DNA from: an uncultured Prevotella sp.
GTDB lineage: Bacteria > Bacteroidota > Bacteroidia > Bacteroidales > Bacteroidaceae
Length of the DNA stretch: 36,761 nucleotides
NCBI GenBank assembly: GCA_900322035.1
Contig: ONYL01000031.1
Coordinates: 1-36,761 of the forward strand
Direction: 5' to 3'
Under the pieces are notes generated by a model. The model was not told the DNA's origin. It saw nothing but the letters and a program-made list of their open reading frames with translations, and made no database searches. Both the position numbers and the translations under genes were made by a program. Positions 7,491 through 16,440 of the stretch are shown here, piece by piece (positions within the stretch are counted from its first letter, which is position 1; each line of letters begins with the position of its first letter).

Positions 7491-7859
7491 ATGGCTAAAA
7501 GAAATGAAGTTTACAAGTGCCCGGAATGCGGCAATATCGTAGAAGTGCTTGTCCCGACCGACAAGGAACTTTGCGGATTCAAGTTGTTGAAAGAGAATAC
7601 CACCGACGCTGCTACTGAGAAGCACGTGCCTGTGGTGGAGAAGATCGACGGTGGCTATCGCGTCACCGTGGGTGAGGTGGAACATCCCATGACGGAGGCC
7701 CACTACATCCAGTGGATCGAACTCATCACCAACAACAATGAGGTGCTGCGCAAGTATCTCACCCCCAACGACAAGCCTGTGGCTGAGTTCAAGACCGACG
7801 CCACGGAGGTCTTCGCCCGTGAATATTGCAACCTGCACGGACTCTGGAAAAATAAGTAA
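7491..7859 (+). CDS. Superoxide reductase (desulfoferrodoxin family)
   Basis: A 122-residue cytoplasmic protein that reduces superoxide to peroxide without making oxygen, a typical anaerobe defence. The catalytic non-haem iron site is complete: His45 (EKHVP), His65 (EHPM), His71 (HYIQW), Cys113 and His116 (CNLHG), with the Glu43-Lys44 pair beside the iron. The N-terminal rubredoxin-like centre is degenerate: CPEC (10-13) is present, but the usual CC pair is reduced to a single Cys28 (ELCG), so centre I probably does not bind iron normally. A strong promoter precedes it and a perfect 14-base terminator stem follows. The gene is monocistronic; ahpCF elsewhere in the window could remove the peroxide. 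Confidence 0.92.
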   Translation: MAKRNEVYKCPECGNIVEVLVPTDKELCGFKLLKENTTDAATEKHVPVVEKIDGGYRVTVGEVEHPMTEAHYIQWIELITNNNEVLRKYLTPNDKPVAEFKTDATEVFAREYCNLHGLWKNK

Positions 7860-7976
7860 AGGCTGGAACGAACGGTGATCCGTCACCCTTTGTGTTGCAA
7901 GGCAACTCTCCGTGGATAGCCGTTTGGCACCATTAGGAATTCTGCCTGAAAACGGCAATAACCGTTGTCAAAGTTT

Positions 7977-8026
7977 AGCTTAGGAATCAGGAGGAGAAAT
8001 CCCTCTGCTGATTCCTAAGCTTTTTT
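7977..8026 (+). terminator. Strong rho-independent terminator
   Basis: AGCTTAGGAATCAG (7977-7990) pairs perfectly with 8008-8021 (14/14) and is followed by a run of T. It lies between two converging genes; the T run favours the + strand, and it touches the stop codon of the minus-strand gene at 8025. Confidence 0.85.
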
Positions 8027-9095
8027 ATGATCCGATTCTAAACAGCGTTCCCATCGGACACACAAAGCGGCAGTAGGGGCGGGCGACGACCGTGGAGAGC
8101 AGCAGGAAGACCACGGCAATGACGATGGAGGCCACGGCTGCCGACTGGAAGACAAAGGCCGAGAAGGGCTCCACGTCTACCCAGTCGAACCACACACCCG
8201 TCCACAGACACAGCATGAGAGCGGCCCAAAGCACCTGGCGCAGCCGGTCGAGACGCTTCGCCGTCGTGGCTCCTATCCTGATCCGATAGTTGACACAGCG
8301 GCCGGCAAGTTCCTGCAGGGAGCCGAACGGGCAGACGTTGGCGCAATAATACGATTTCTTGCCGAAGAGGGGATAGACAAAGGCCACGATGAGCAGGAGG
8401 GTGGCGATGGGGAAGGCCAAAGGCTTCAAGCCGTTGGACGTGAAGGAGATCAGCGAGGCATAGGACAGGCAGCTGCCACACCAGAAACCGAGCACCGCCA
8501 CGTTGAGCACCTGCTGCACGATGCGGTAGCGCTTGTTTTTATAGAACAGGGGGACGATGGCTGCCATCAGGGCCACAAGGAGGCCGCAGACGGTCTTGGC
8601 GCTGAGATCAAAGCGGCTGGCCAGGTCTTCCTGGGCCTTTGCCTTCTGCACGTAGGCCAGTCCGCGCTGCATGTTGCCTATGATGGCCTTCGACGAATAG
8701 GTGGCTCCCGACACGCCGTCGACTTCCTGCGCAGCGGCCTCGTCGACGGTCTTGCCCGTCCAGCGGGCAAACAGCGACTTGGCCTTGCCGAAGAATTCGG
8801 GCGTCTCGGAGTTGGCCTGCGCCTTGATGGATGTGACCTTTCCGTCCTGGATGGAAATTTCGAGAGGCACGTTGCCGCCGTAGCCCACGATGTCCTTGGC
8901 CAACGGGGCGGTGTTGACAACGATAGTGCCGTCTTTCTCTACCCGGAGTGTATCGCTCTTCACGGCTTTCTTTTCTGTCTTTCGGGCTCCCCATTCATAT
9001 CCGAGGAGCTTTCTGTCGCGTCTTGCCGATACGGCGGCGATCATCAGGAAAACCATCACTAAACTCAATACTTGCTTGAATTTTTTCTTTATCAT
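8025..9095 (-). CDS. FMN-binding / 4Fe-4S membrane redox protein (NosR/NapH-like)
   Basis: A 356-residue protein. An N-terminal signal/anchor (residues 6-24) is followed by an exported FMN-binding domain (about 55-155) with the flavinylation motif DGVSGATYSS (126-135; Thr132 is the expected covalent FMN site, as in NqrC/RnfG-type domains). Then come about five to six membrane segments (168-184, 196-214, 226-243, 287-303, 312-336). Two CxxxCP motifs, CANVCP (251-256) and CRFVCP (342-347), fit polyferredoxin-type ligands, and FWCGSC (205-209) adds a cysteine pair. The architecture passes electrons across the membrane to or from an exported flavin. The start at 9095 was chosen because a -7 box lies at 9145-9152. 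Partner and substrate are unknown. Confidence 0.8.
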   Translation of the reverse strand: MIKKKFKQVLSLVMVFLMIAAVSARRDRKLLGYEWGARKTEKKAVKSDTLRVEKDGTIVVNTAPLAKDIVGYGGNVPLEISIQDGKVTSIKAQANSETPEFFGKAKSLFARWTGKTVDEAAAQEVDGVSGATYSSKAIIGNMQRGLAYVQKAKAQEDLASRFDLSAKTVCGLLVALMAAIVPLFYKNKRYRIVQQVLNVAVLGFWCGSCLSYASLISFTSNGLKPLAFPIATLLLIVAFVYPLFGKKSYYCANVCPFGSLQELAGRCVNYRIRIGATTAKRLDRLRQVLWAALMLCLWTGVWFDWVDVEPFSAFVFQSAAVASIVIAVVFLLLSTVVARPYCRFVCPMGTLFRIGS

Positions 9096-9144
9096 TCTTT
9101 TTTTAATGGATTTCGGCACTCTTGGCCGTGTTTTGAATACTTGG

Positions 9145-9152
9145 CAAAGGTA
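9145..9152 (-). promoter_or_regulatory. -7 box of the FMN/Fe-S gene
   Basis: On the minus strand TACCTTTG. It lies 49 bases before the chosen ATG at 9095 and rules out the longer frame that starts upstream at 9209. Confidence 0.55.
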
Positions 9153-9355
9153 CGGACAATTTTGGAAACCGACTTTGCTCAAACATCTTTTAATACTTCG
9201 TTCAAACATCTTTTAATACTTTTTGTCCGTCGTTCTCATCCTTTCGGCAGTCTGTTCCGCGTTTCGTTGTCGCTCCGCCCACAGAGGTCAGCCCGGGGGT
9301 GGAGGTGGGCACGGGATGGGGTTGTTGCCGGTGCTGAAAAAGGCACTCAAAAATG

Positions 9356-9385
9356 TTTGTGAATGGGTGAAAAAGTGTATCTTTG
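9356..9385 (+). promoter_or_regulatory. Promoter of the 79-residue protein gene
   Basis: TTTG at 9356-9359, 18-base spacer, TATCTTTG at 9378-9385, then 22 bases to the ATG. Confidence 0.6.
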
Positions 9386-9407
9386 CAGCGCATAAAGCAA
9401 TACAATC

Positions 9408-9647
9408 ATGAGCAAGCAATCGATAAAGACTGAAATTCAGGAGTTTAAGTCCAATGGTGGCAAATTTCAGTTCACCTTTGGTGAAGTGCATTTGCCCGTA
9501 GTCTACCATGAGACATTGGGCGTTATGAGTGTGAGCGTCGATGGTTCCGACATTTTCGTACCTGTCGACTATCAAATGAATCTCTACGACAACATGGCCG
9601 TATTGATCGATAAGCTGTTGGACAAATACCCCCAGCTCTCCGACTAA
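9408..9647 (+). CDS. Small conserved-looking protein, unknown function
   Basis: A 79-residue soluble protein with no signal peptide, membrane segment or cysteine. It looks like an alternating beta structure (residues 18-55, e.g. KFQFTFGEVHLPVVYHETLG) followed by one amphipathic helix (58-75, NMAVLIDKLLDKYPQ). A good promoter 22 bases upstream and normal composition argue that it is real. It stands alone, divergent from the FMN/Fe-S gene. I do not recognise the family. Confidence 0.65.
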   Translation: MSKQSIKTEIQEFKSNGGKFQFTFGEVHLPVVYHETLGVMSVSVDGSDIFVPVDYQMNLYDNMAVLIDKLLDKYPQLSD

Positions 9648-9794
9648 GACCGTGGCCGCCCAGCCGTTGTCTTCTCTTTAGCCTTAGTTATCCCACAAGA
9701 ACAAATATAAAGCACGCAGCCGGTGGAGTTTTTGGTCTCTTTGTATCTTATCGCCCGGCACCTCATTCCCAAAAGAAAATTTGCAAACACAAAC

Positions 9795-9821
9795 AAGCCC
9801 TCCCCGATTTGGGAAGGGCTT
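9795..9821 (-). terminator. Terminator for the small-peptide gene
   Basis: AAGCCCT.CCC (9795-9805) pairs with GGG.AGGGCTT (9811-9821). On the minus strand it is followed by a T-rich stretch, so it probably ends the transcript that includes 9883-10110. Confidence 0.6.
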
Positions 9822-9882
9822 GCTGGTCTTAGTTAAGCTGTAGCGATGTGCTACGGCTATGATGAACGAAGGCGTTCAACTT

Positions 9883-10110
9883 TTATTCGTCTGCAAAATC
9901 GAAAGAGGTACCTTTGGATTGAAGGTTCTGTCCATGATCAGTACCATCCGTACCGATTGCTGTGCCATATAAGGGAACGTCCCCGACACTGTGTGTGACA
10001 GAAGATCCGTTTTTCTTCTCAATACAGGTATTGGAGAATGTTAGTATTGCCTCCTCTACATCTATCTTTACAACCTTCACTTTGGGTTGGATATATAACG
10101 TCTTTTTCAT
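9883..10110 (-). CDS. Small Prevotella-type peptide (MKKT-IQPK family), unknown role
   Basis: A 75-residue protein starting MKKTLYIQPKVKVVKIDVEE, then a Ser/Thr/Gly-rich middle with one cysteine (Cys29) and an acidic tail (SFDFADE). Short proteins with this kind of head (MKKxYIxPxxxVVxIE) and a variable, acidic tail occur in many copies in Prevotella genomes as I recall them, usually without assigned function. It lies 16 bases downstream of the truncated secreted-protein gene on the same strand and was probably co-transcribed with it. The layout (conserved head, variable tail) resembles a precursor peptide, but no modifying enzyme is nearby, so that remains a guess. Confidence 0.6.
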   Translation of the reverse strand: MKKTLYIQPKVKVVKIDVEEAILTFSNTCIEKKNGSSVTHSVGDVPLYGTAIGTDGTDHGQNLQSKGTSFDFADE

Positions 10111-10126
10111 TGTTTCTCCTCTCTGT

Positions 10127-12031
10127 CTACTTGATGATTATTTTCTTATGATTCCAGATATAGACACCATGGGAGAGGCCTTGTGTTGACGTAGCGTTCT
10201 CCTTGATCAGTTGTCCATCGATGGAATAGATATTGCCCACGGCTGATGGATTGCTCATTACGTTGACAATGCTTGTCACATCATTAACATCCTGTCCAAA
10301 GATGTTTACAGAATATGACTTAGAGCTGTTGTTCTCATTTTCATTCATCCAGCATCTCAGACCACGGTACTCAGTCACGCCATCTTTGTATTTTGTGAGG
10401 GTGCCGTCTGCCGTGAATGCGTAGAAGCCGGCCGGCAGCTGAGTGTCCTTTGTGAATGTACAGTGCCAGGTGACATCAGGATAGCTGCTCTTAACATGAT
10501 GCTTGCAGACGATAATCATTGTGTCGGTCTGTGCATTGTTCTCAGAGATGTTGTAGTCCACACCTTGTATATAATATACTTTTTCAGCCGGGTTGTGGAT
10601 ACCTTTATTGTTGTCTGCCATCTCTTGAGCTAATCGAGAGTCCACATCCTGCAACTTCTGCCCATCGCGGAGCCTGATGATATAAGGAGTGTTTTTGTGC
10701 AGCAATACGTTGTTGCCATACACTTCGTTGCTATCAAAAAGAAGAAAGCCAGGCATATTGTCGTTGAAGTCTATCGGCTTAGCGAGTTCTGCCTTGTTGC
10801 CGAAGGTCTTGATAAACTGGTTGAAGGTCAGGTCTACGGGCAGGCAGATGGAGAACCACTGCCCCTTATCACCCCACTTCGTAGAGTCGGGCTGCATGTA
10901 TCTTCTCAGGTTCAGCTTGCCATGTACGTAGTCGTGTGCTTTGTTCAGCTCGCTCTCATTCTCATCGATCAGATAGGGATTGTCGCAGCTCTCGTCGTCG
11001 TTGGCATCGATAATGCCGTCGCCGTCTGCATCGTTGGCCACCTGGATGCCATAGAGCTTAACTACATCAGCAACGCCAGCTACTTTTGTAAAGGAGATAC
11101 TGATCTCGTCGAAGTCGACGGGCTTCTTGGTTTTATCGTCGGATGGAGTCCAAAGGATCTCAGCTTCCTTATTGTCGCCGCCAATTACATTCAAACTCAG
11201 CACGTCCCAGTTAGTCTTCGTGGCCACGGGATCTGTTTTACCATCGCAATAGGCTTTCAAAGTAATGAAATTTAAAAGACCTACGTTGAGCCACTTTTGG
11301 TTGCCAACGATGAACTTCACCTGGTGACCACCCTCAAATTTTCTACCTAATTTCACGGCTACTGTCTTGTTTCCTGCCGCATTGACAAGACCTGCGAGAG
11401 TGGCGCAGTTGGTGTTGTCGTCGTCGATGATGTTGGTCAGGTCGTCAATGGCGTCGGCAACTTTGGCCGTACCATACGTACCCAATTTAGAAGCCTCGAT
11501 GCTGGCACCAGTTGCAGAGTGGGTGATGGGCTGCCAACTTTGCGATACTGTATTTTTGTAGGTCTGCGCAAGCGTCGGCGGCTCCACGAAAGCGTAGTAG
11601 ATATCCATCTCAGACAGATTGGCGCCCAAGAGTCCATTGTCCCAAAGCGTGATGGCATCGAAAGATGTGTTTGCGTCTATTTCAACACTGTATTGTGTGG
11701 TGACGTAGTTCTGACCGTCGATCAAGCCGGCCGAAAGAAACTTGAAATGTGTGTTCTCACTGGATACCGTAGTAACTTCAGCTCCAGCATTGTAGACCTT
11801 CACCTTGAGGCCGTTCAGCAGGTTGAGGTTGAGTGCAGTCCACTTGGTGCGGACCACAAAGCCTACGGTCACTTTCTCGTCTGACTGGTAGGGCTGTGAG
11901 CGGAAGACGCAACTCAGCATCTTCTTGCTGGCCAATGAAATGCCACCAGCTTTAGCGTAGTCGTCCAAAGAGGGGGTCACAAGATTTGCCGTGTCCGTGA
12001 CGATTTCGGGAATAAGAGTGTTTAAAAAATA
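10127..12031 (-). pseudogene. 5'-truncated secreted protein with T9SS-like C-terminus
   Basis: The open frame runs from after a TAA at 12032-12034 to 10127, about 634 codons. No ATG and no signal peptide exist at its head; the only early start is a GTG at 11980 inside the domain. The protein contains beta-rich repeats of about 150-160 residues, a calcium-binding DADGDGIIDANDDESCDN segment like thrombospondin type 3 repeats, and ends NIYSIDGQLIKENATSTQGL plus SHGVYIWNHKKIIIK, a typical type IX secretion C-terminal sorting domain. Cargo of that system must cross the inner membrane with a signal peptide, so loss of the 5' end should make it non-functional. Function before loss was probably surface adhesion or matrix binding. 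Confidence 0.65.
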
Positions 12032-12130
12032 TTAATTCCATGGAGTTTTAATCTTTCGCCAGTAATATTGAACATCTTTGGTAATTTTATGACTCACACG
12101 TCATCATTCATCCTTGCTGGGAATGAAACT

Positions 12131-12180
12131 ATGCATGCATTCACCTGGGTCGCGCGCTGCCAAAATTATGCATGATGCAT
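12131..12180 (+). repeat. Dispersed GC-core/AT-tail repeat, copy 1
   Basis: Contains GGGTCGCGCGCTGCCAAAAT followed by TATGCATGATGCAT. Copies with the same core are at 16441-16483 (reverse), 27081-27129 and 27836-27885. This copy fills the gap between the truncated cargo gene and ndh. Confidence 0.65.
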
Positions 12181-12237
12181 TGTAATGTGTGGCACAATAT
12201 TTGCCACTCTCATCATGTAAACTATCACAACAACAGT

Positions 12238-13524
12238 ATGAGAGCAAACATCAGGATAAACGAGTTGACGAGAGTGGTCATCGTAGGCGCGGGACTTGGC
12301 GGTCTGCAGTTGGCCATGCACCTGCGCAAGGCCGGTTTTCAAGTAGTGATTGTAGACAAGAACAATTACAATCAGTTTCCCCCGCTCATCTATCAAGTGG
12401 CTTCAGCCGGGCTGGAGCCCAGCAGCATATCCTTTCCCCTGCGGCGCATCTTCCAGGGCTACAAGAACTATTTCTTCCGCATGGCCGAGGTGAGGGAGAT
12501 CGACGTGAAGGAGAAGGCCATCCGCACCACAGTGGGCACCATCCACTACAACTATTTAGTGCTTGCCATGGGCGCGACGACCAACTTCTTCGGCAATGAG
12601 GATGTGGAGCGAAACGCCTTGCCCATGAAGACCGTGGAGGATGCCATGGCTCTGCGCAACCACGTACTGCTCGCCCTTGAGCGCGCAGAGACGGAAGAGA
12701 ACGCAGAGAAACGGCAGAAGTTTATGAATTTTGTCATCGTCGGCGGTGGGCCGTCGGGCGTGGAGATCGCCGGCGCGCTGGCCGAAATGAAAAAGGGCAT
12801 CGTGCCCAAGGACTATCCCGACCTGGCCGACCGCATGCACATCTATCTGCTCAATTCCGGCCAACGGCTATTGAAGGCCATGGATCCCGCGTCCTCGGCC
12901 CGGGCGGAGCGGGACCTGAAGAAAATGGGCGTGCACGTGCGCAACGGATGGCGGGTGACCGGATATAAAGACAATGTGGTCAGCGTCGGCAATGGTGAGA
13001 CCATCGAGTCGGCCACCGTGATCTGGGTGAGCGGCATCAAGGCCAACGTCATCGGTGGGGTGCCGGAGGAAGCCGTGGGCCATGCCGGACGCCTGCTCAC
13101 CGACCGCTTCAACCGGGTGAAAGGGATGGATGATGTCTTCGCCATCGGCGACCAATGTCTCGTGGAGGGCGATCCCGACTGGCCGTTGGGACATCCGCAG
13201 TTGGCACAGGTGGCCATGCAGCAGGCTGACAACGTGGCGCGAAATCTGATCAGAAAGGAACGGGGAGAAGAGATGGTGCCCTTCACGTATAAGGATTTGG
13301 GCACAATGGCTACCATTGGGCGCAAGCGTGCCGTGGCCGAGATTGGAAGGGCAAAGTTTGGCGGACTGTCGGCCTGGATGCTGTGGTTGGTGGTGCACCT
13401 GCGTTCCATACTCGGCGTAAAGAACAAGTTCATCGTGCTGCTCAACTGGATGTGGAACTACTTCAACTACAAGCAGAGCCTGCGTTTGATCTTGCGGCCC
13501 CGTCAGCGTCCGTTGGAAGAGTGA
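12238..13524 (+). CDS. ndh: Type II NADH dehydrogenase (NDH-2)
   Basis: A 428-residue membrane-associated flavoprotein that oxidises NADH and reduces quinone without pumping protons. The FAD-binding motif VVIVGAGLGG is at residues 13-22 and the NADH-binding motif VIVGGGPSGVE at 166-176. FAIGDQC (second FAD contact) lies near residue 300. The last 45 residues include amphipathic and hydrophobic stretches that would anchor it to the membrane face. The ATG at 12238 starts the protein 12 residues before the FAD motif; an in-frame ATG at 12172 lies inside a dispersed repeat and was rejected. It stands alone, converging on the M3 peptidase with a shared terminator. Confidence 0.9.
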   Translation: MRANIRINELTRVVIVGAGLGGLQLAMHLRKAGFQVVIVDKNNYNQFPPLIYQVASAGLEPSSISFPLRRIFQGYKNYFFRMAEVREIDVKEKAIRTTVGTIHYNYLVLAMGATTNFFGNEDVERNALPMKTVEDAMALRNHVLLALERAETEENAEKRQKFMNFVIVGGGPSGVEIAGALAEMKKGIVPKDYPDLADRMHIYLLNSGQRLLKAMDPASSARAERDLKKMGVHVRNGWRVTGYKDNVVSVGNGETIESATVIWVSGIKANVIGGVPEEAVGHAGRLLTDRFNRVKGMDDVFAIGDQCLVEGDPDWPLGHPQLAQVAMQQADNVARNLIRKERGEEMVPFTYKDLGTMATIGRKRAVAEIGRAKFGGLSAWMLWLVVHLRSILGVKNKFIVLLNWMWNYFNYKQSLRLILRPRQRPLEE

Positions 13525-13593
13525 GCCAGCCCGCAAGGCAATGATGCATGGTTGTTTGTTTCCTAAAAAATATCGCGTGCTATATAATATAAG

Positions 13594-13627
13594 AAAAGGA
13601 GAAACCCCGCTGGGGATTTCTCCTTTT
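13594..13627. terminator. Bidirectional terminator between ndh and dcp
   Basis: AAAAGGAGAAA.CCCC (13594-13608) pairs with GGGG.TTTCTCCTTTT (13612-13627). Both strands show A before and T after the stem, as expected between converging genes. Confidence 0.75.
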
Positions 13628-13651
13628 ATCATGATGTGGTGATCGTGTGCG

Positions 13652-15802
13652 TCACAGTCCCCGGTATCTCAGCAATGCCGTGGCGTCGGGCTGCTTCAGA
13701 CCGGTGAAATCGGTGAAGCGCTCCATGAGGTCCTGGGTGTTGCCGCGGCTCAACACCTTGGCGCGGAAGTCCTGTCCCACCTCGGGATTCAAGGCTCCAC
13801 GCTTGGCAAAGCAGTCGGCGATGTTGCAGGCCAGCACTTCGCTCCACAGGTAGCTGTAGTAGCCGGCAGCATAGCCTCCGCCCCATACATGGTTGAAATA
13901 GGACGTGGAGTAGCGGGGCGGAATCTGTTCGTCGAGAAGCTTCACCTGGCTGAGCGCCTTGGTCTCGAAGGCTTGTGCCTCGCTGGCAGAAGGTACCTCG
14001 TTGGCCGGCAGGTTGTGCCAGGCCAGATCGAGACAAGTGGCTGCCAAGTTCTCGCCCAAGGCGTAGGCCGACTGGAAGTTGATGCTTTCAAGCATGCGCT
14101 TGCGCAGTGCCTCGGGCATGGGCTGATGCGTCTGCCAGTGACGGGCATAGTGGTCGAACACCTCGGGGATGGAGGCAAAGCTCTCGTTGAACTGTGAGGG
14201 CATCTCCACGAAGTCGCGCGTCACCGCCGTGCCGCTGAGCGTGTTGTAGAAGCAGTCGGAGAGCATACCGTGGAGAGCATGGCCAAACTCGTGGAACATC
14301 GTCGTCACCTCGTCCCAAGTGAGCAACGTAGGCTGTCCGGCAGGCGCCTTGGCAAAGTTGCAGACATTGTAGATGATGGGCAGCGTGCCACGGTCGCGAC
14401 TCTGTTTCTGGAAAGCACTCATCCAGGCACCACCGCGCTTTGTGGGGCGACGATAATAGTCGGTATAGAAAAGAGCAAGTTGCTTGCCGTCCTTGTCGAG
14501 CACGTCAAACACCTTCATGTCGCTTTGGTAGGTAGGCAGGTCGGTGCGCTGGCGGAAGCTGAGACCATAGACGCGGTGGGCGGCATAGAAGACACCGTTC
14601 TCCAGCACGCTGTCCAAGTTGAAGTAGGCCTTGACCTGATCGTCGGAGAAGTTGTAGCGCTGGCTCTTCATCTGAGCCGAATAGTAGAAGCGGTCGTAGG
14701 GCTGCAGCTTGAAGTCGTTGCCTTCCTTCTGGCGGGCAAAGTCCTCGATCTCGCGGGTCTCAGCGTCGGCTTTGGGTCGGTAGGCGGCGATGAGGTTGTT
14801 GAGGAAGCTATAGACGTTGTCCGTATTCTTGGCCATGGTGTTGTCGAGCGAGTAGGCAGCATAGGTGTTGAAACCTAACAGCTGAGCCTTTTCGGCCCTC
14901 AGCTTGGCCGTCTCGGCGGCAATGTCGAAGGTGGAAGCCCCCCGTGTGCCGTCGGCGCGATGGCGTGAGGCCTCCCAAACGCGCTGGCGCAGCTTGCGGT
15001 TGGAGAGGCTGGCCAGGATGGGCTGCTGCGTGGTGTTGGTGATGACGATGCAGTAGGGAGCCTTTCCGCCGCGGCGCTGTGCGTCATTCTGGCATTGTGC
15101 CAAGTCGGCGTCGCTGAGTCCTGCCAATTCGTCCTTGCTGTCCACCCACACGGCAGCATCGTTGGCCGCCTTGGGCAGAATGCTGCCAAACTGTTGCTGC
15201 AGGTCGGCAAGGCGCTTGTTGATCTCCATCATACGGGCCTTCTTGTCGGGGGAGAGCAGGGCACCCGAGCGCACAAACTGCTTATAGATCTCATCGAGCA
15301 GCTTCAGATCCTCACCTTTGAGACCACTGCGCTCATGATCGTAGACATACTTCACACGCTCGAAGAGCCGCTGGTTGAAGGTGATCTCGTTTTGCAGATC
15401 GGTGAGCAGAGGGATGACCTGCTTCTCGGCAGCCTCTATCTCGGGTGTGCCATCCGCCTCGGTGACGCAGAAGAAGACGTTCGACACGCGGTCGAGCAGG
15501 CGTCCGCAGTGCTCATAGGCCAGGATGGTGTTGGCAAAGGTGGGCTTCGCCTTGTTGTCGACGATCTTGGCAATTTCCTGTCGTTGCTGCCTGATACCTT
15601 CCTGGATAGCGGGAAGGTAGTGCTCGCTCTTGATCTTACTGAAGTCGGGCGCTCCGAAAGGCAGTGTGCTCGGAGTTAACAAAGGGTTCTGATTCATCTT
15701 GTTGTTGACTTTCATGTTGTCTGTTTTTGCGGCGACTGCCGCTGAGGCACAGGCCAGCACAAGGATAGCCAGGCCTTTTCTCATCAAAGAGTGTCGTTTC
15801 AT
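13652..15802 (-). CDS. dcp: Peptidyl-dipeptidase, M3 family (Dcp/oligopeptidase)
   Basis: A 716-residue zinc metallopeptidase that removes dipeptides from peptide C-termini. A signal peptide (about residues 1-25, ending AVAA) predicts a periplasmic enzyme, unlike cytoplasmic E. coli Dcp. The zinc site is intact: HEFGH at 504-508 (His504, Glu505 as base, His508) and Glu533 (DFVEMPSQ). The residues around 620-716 hold the conserved Tyr/Gly-rich substrate block (GGGYAAGYYSYLWSE). Length is normal for the family. It follows the nitroreductase by 86 bases on the same strand with no promoter box between, so the pair may be one transcript. An alternative start is the ATG at 15784. Confidence 0.92.
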   Translation of the reverse strand: MKRHSLMRKGLAILVLACASAAVAAKTDNMKVNNKMNQNPLLTPSTLPFGAPDFSKIKSEHYLPAIQEGIRQQRQEIAKIVDNKAKPTFANTILAYEHCGRLLDRVSNVFFCVTEADGTPEIEAAEKQVIPLLTDLQNEITFNQRLFERVKYVYDHERSGLKGEDLKLLDEIYKQFVRSGALLSPDKKARMMEINKRLADLQQQFGSILPKAANDAAVWVDSKDELAGLSDADLAQCQNDAQRRGGKAPYCIVITNTTQQPILASLSNRKLRQRVWEASRHRADGTRGASTFDIAAETAKLRAEKAQLLGFNTYAAYSLDNTMAKNTDNVYSFLNNLIAAYRPKADAETREIEDFARQKEGNDFKLQPYDRFYYSAQMKSQRYNFSDDQVKAYFNLDSVLENGVFYAAHRVYGLSFRQRTDLPTYQSDMKVFDVLDKDGKQLALFYTDYYRRPTKRGGAWMSAFQKQSRDRGTLPIIYNVCNFAKAPAGQPTLLTWDEVTTMFHEFGHALHGMLSDCFYNTLSGTAVTRDFVEMPSQFNESFASIPEVFDHYARHWQTHQPMPEALRKRMLESINFQSAYALGENLAATCLDLAWHNLPANEVPSASEAQAFETKALSQVKLLDEQIPPRYSTSYFNHVWGGGYAAGYYSYLWSEVLACNIADCFAKRGALNPEVGQDFRAKVLSRGNTQDLMERFTDFTGLKQPDATALLRYRGL

Positions 15803-15888
15803 AGAAATGGGTTTTTAGAGTTGTGATGTGTTGTCGGCAATGGGTGTTCGGCAGAAAGCCCCTGCTGACGAAGCCTTCCCCCGGTGGT

Positions 15889-16398
15889 TCATAAGGTCTC
15901 CGTGATGCTGTCGGGAGTCTTGCGGTGCTTCTCTGCATGCGGGCAGTCGGGTGCGATGTGGCCAATGGGCACAATGGCCACCGCCTCATAGCCTTGGCGA
16001 GGGAAGAGACGGGCCACGGCGTCGGGGTCGTAGTTGCACACCCAGCATGAGCCCAATCCCCGGTCGGCGGCCGCGAGGCAGAGATGCTCAACGGCGATGC
16101 CCAGGTCGATGTCGGCGTGACTCTTGTTGTCGGCAGGGCGCACCCAGCCCTCAGCGGTCGACTTCATGCAGAGTACGTAGAGGGGAGCCGTGGCGAACCA
16201 ATCGCGTGCATAGCACTGGCGGATGCGTTCTTTTGCCTCTTCAGAACTGAGGATGAGGAAAAGCCAAGGCTGGCGGTTGCAGGCCGACGGGGCGAGGCGC
16301 ACGCAGTCCATGATGTAGTTGAGGTCGGCGGGGCTGACGGCCTCAGGGGTGAACTTGCGTGCCGAGAAACGGGTGAGTGATAATTCCTTGAATGTCAT
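15889..16398 (-). CDS. Nitroreductase-family FMN oxidoreductase
   Basis: A 169-residue protein of the FMN-dependent nitroreductase fold, which uses NAD(P)H to reduce nitro compounds, quinones or flavins. Conserved features are the N-terminal FMN-phosphate contact RFSARKF (residues 9-15), the PSACNRQPW segment (about 36-44) and the late GSCWVCNYDP and VAIVPIGH blocks. The start ATG at 16398 lies 23 bases after a TATCTTTG box; the longer frame from 16464 crosses that promoter and a dispersed repeat and was rejected. Several cysteines cluster near the C-terminal quarter (CWVC, CPHAE). The physiological substrate is unknown. Confidence 0.85.
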   Translation of the reverse strand: MTFKELSLTRFSARKFTPEAVSPADLNYIMDCVRLAPSACNRQPWLFLILSSEEAKERIRQCYARDWFATAPLYVLCMKSTAEGWVRPADNKSHADIDLGIAVEHLCLAAADRGLGSCWVCNYDPDAVARLFPRQGYEAVAIVPIGHIAPDCPHAEKHRKTPDSITETL

Positions 16399-16420
16399 AA
16401 TCGTGATTATTATTCGAAGG

Positions 16421-16428
16421 CAAAGATA
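16421..16428 (-). promoter_or_regulatory. -7 box of the nitroreductase gene
   Basis: TATCTTTG on the minus strand, 22 bases before the start codon. A dispersed repeat copy (16441-16483) occupies the place of the -33 region. Confidence 0.6.
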
Positions 16429-16440
16429 CACTTTTTCATG

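Noticed and set aside
10127-11980. Cargo gene as an intact CDS from the GTG at 11980
   Set aside because: The GTG is inside the domain sequence, in-frame coding-like codons continue upstream to a stop at 12032, and there is no signal peptide.
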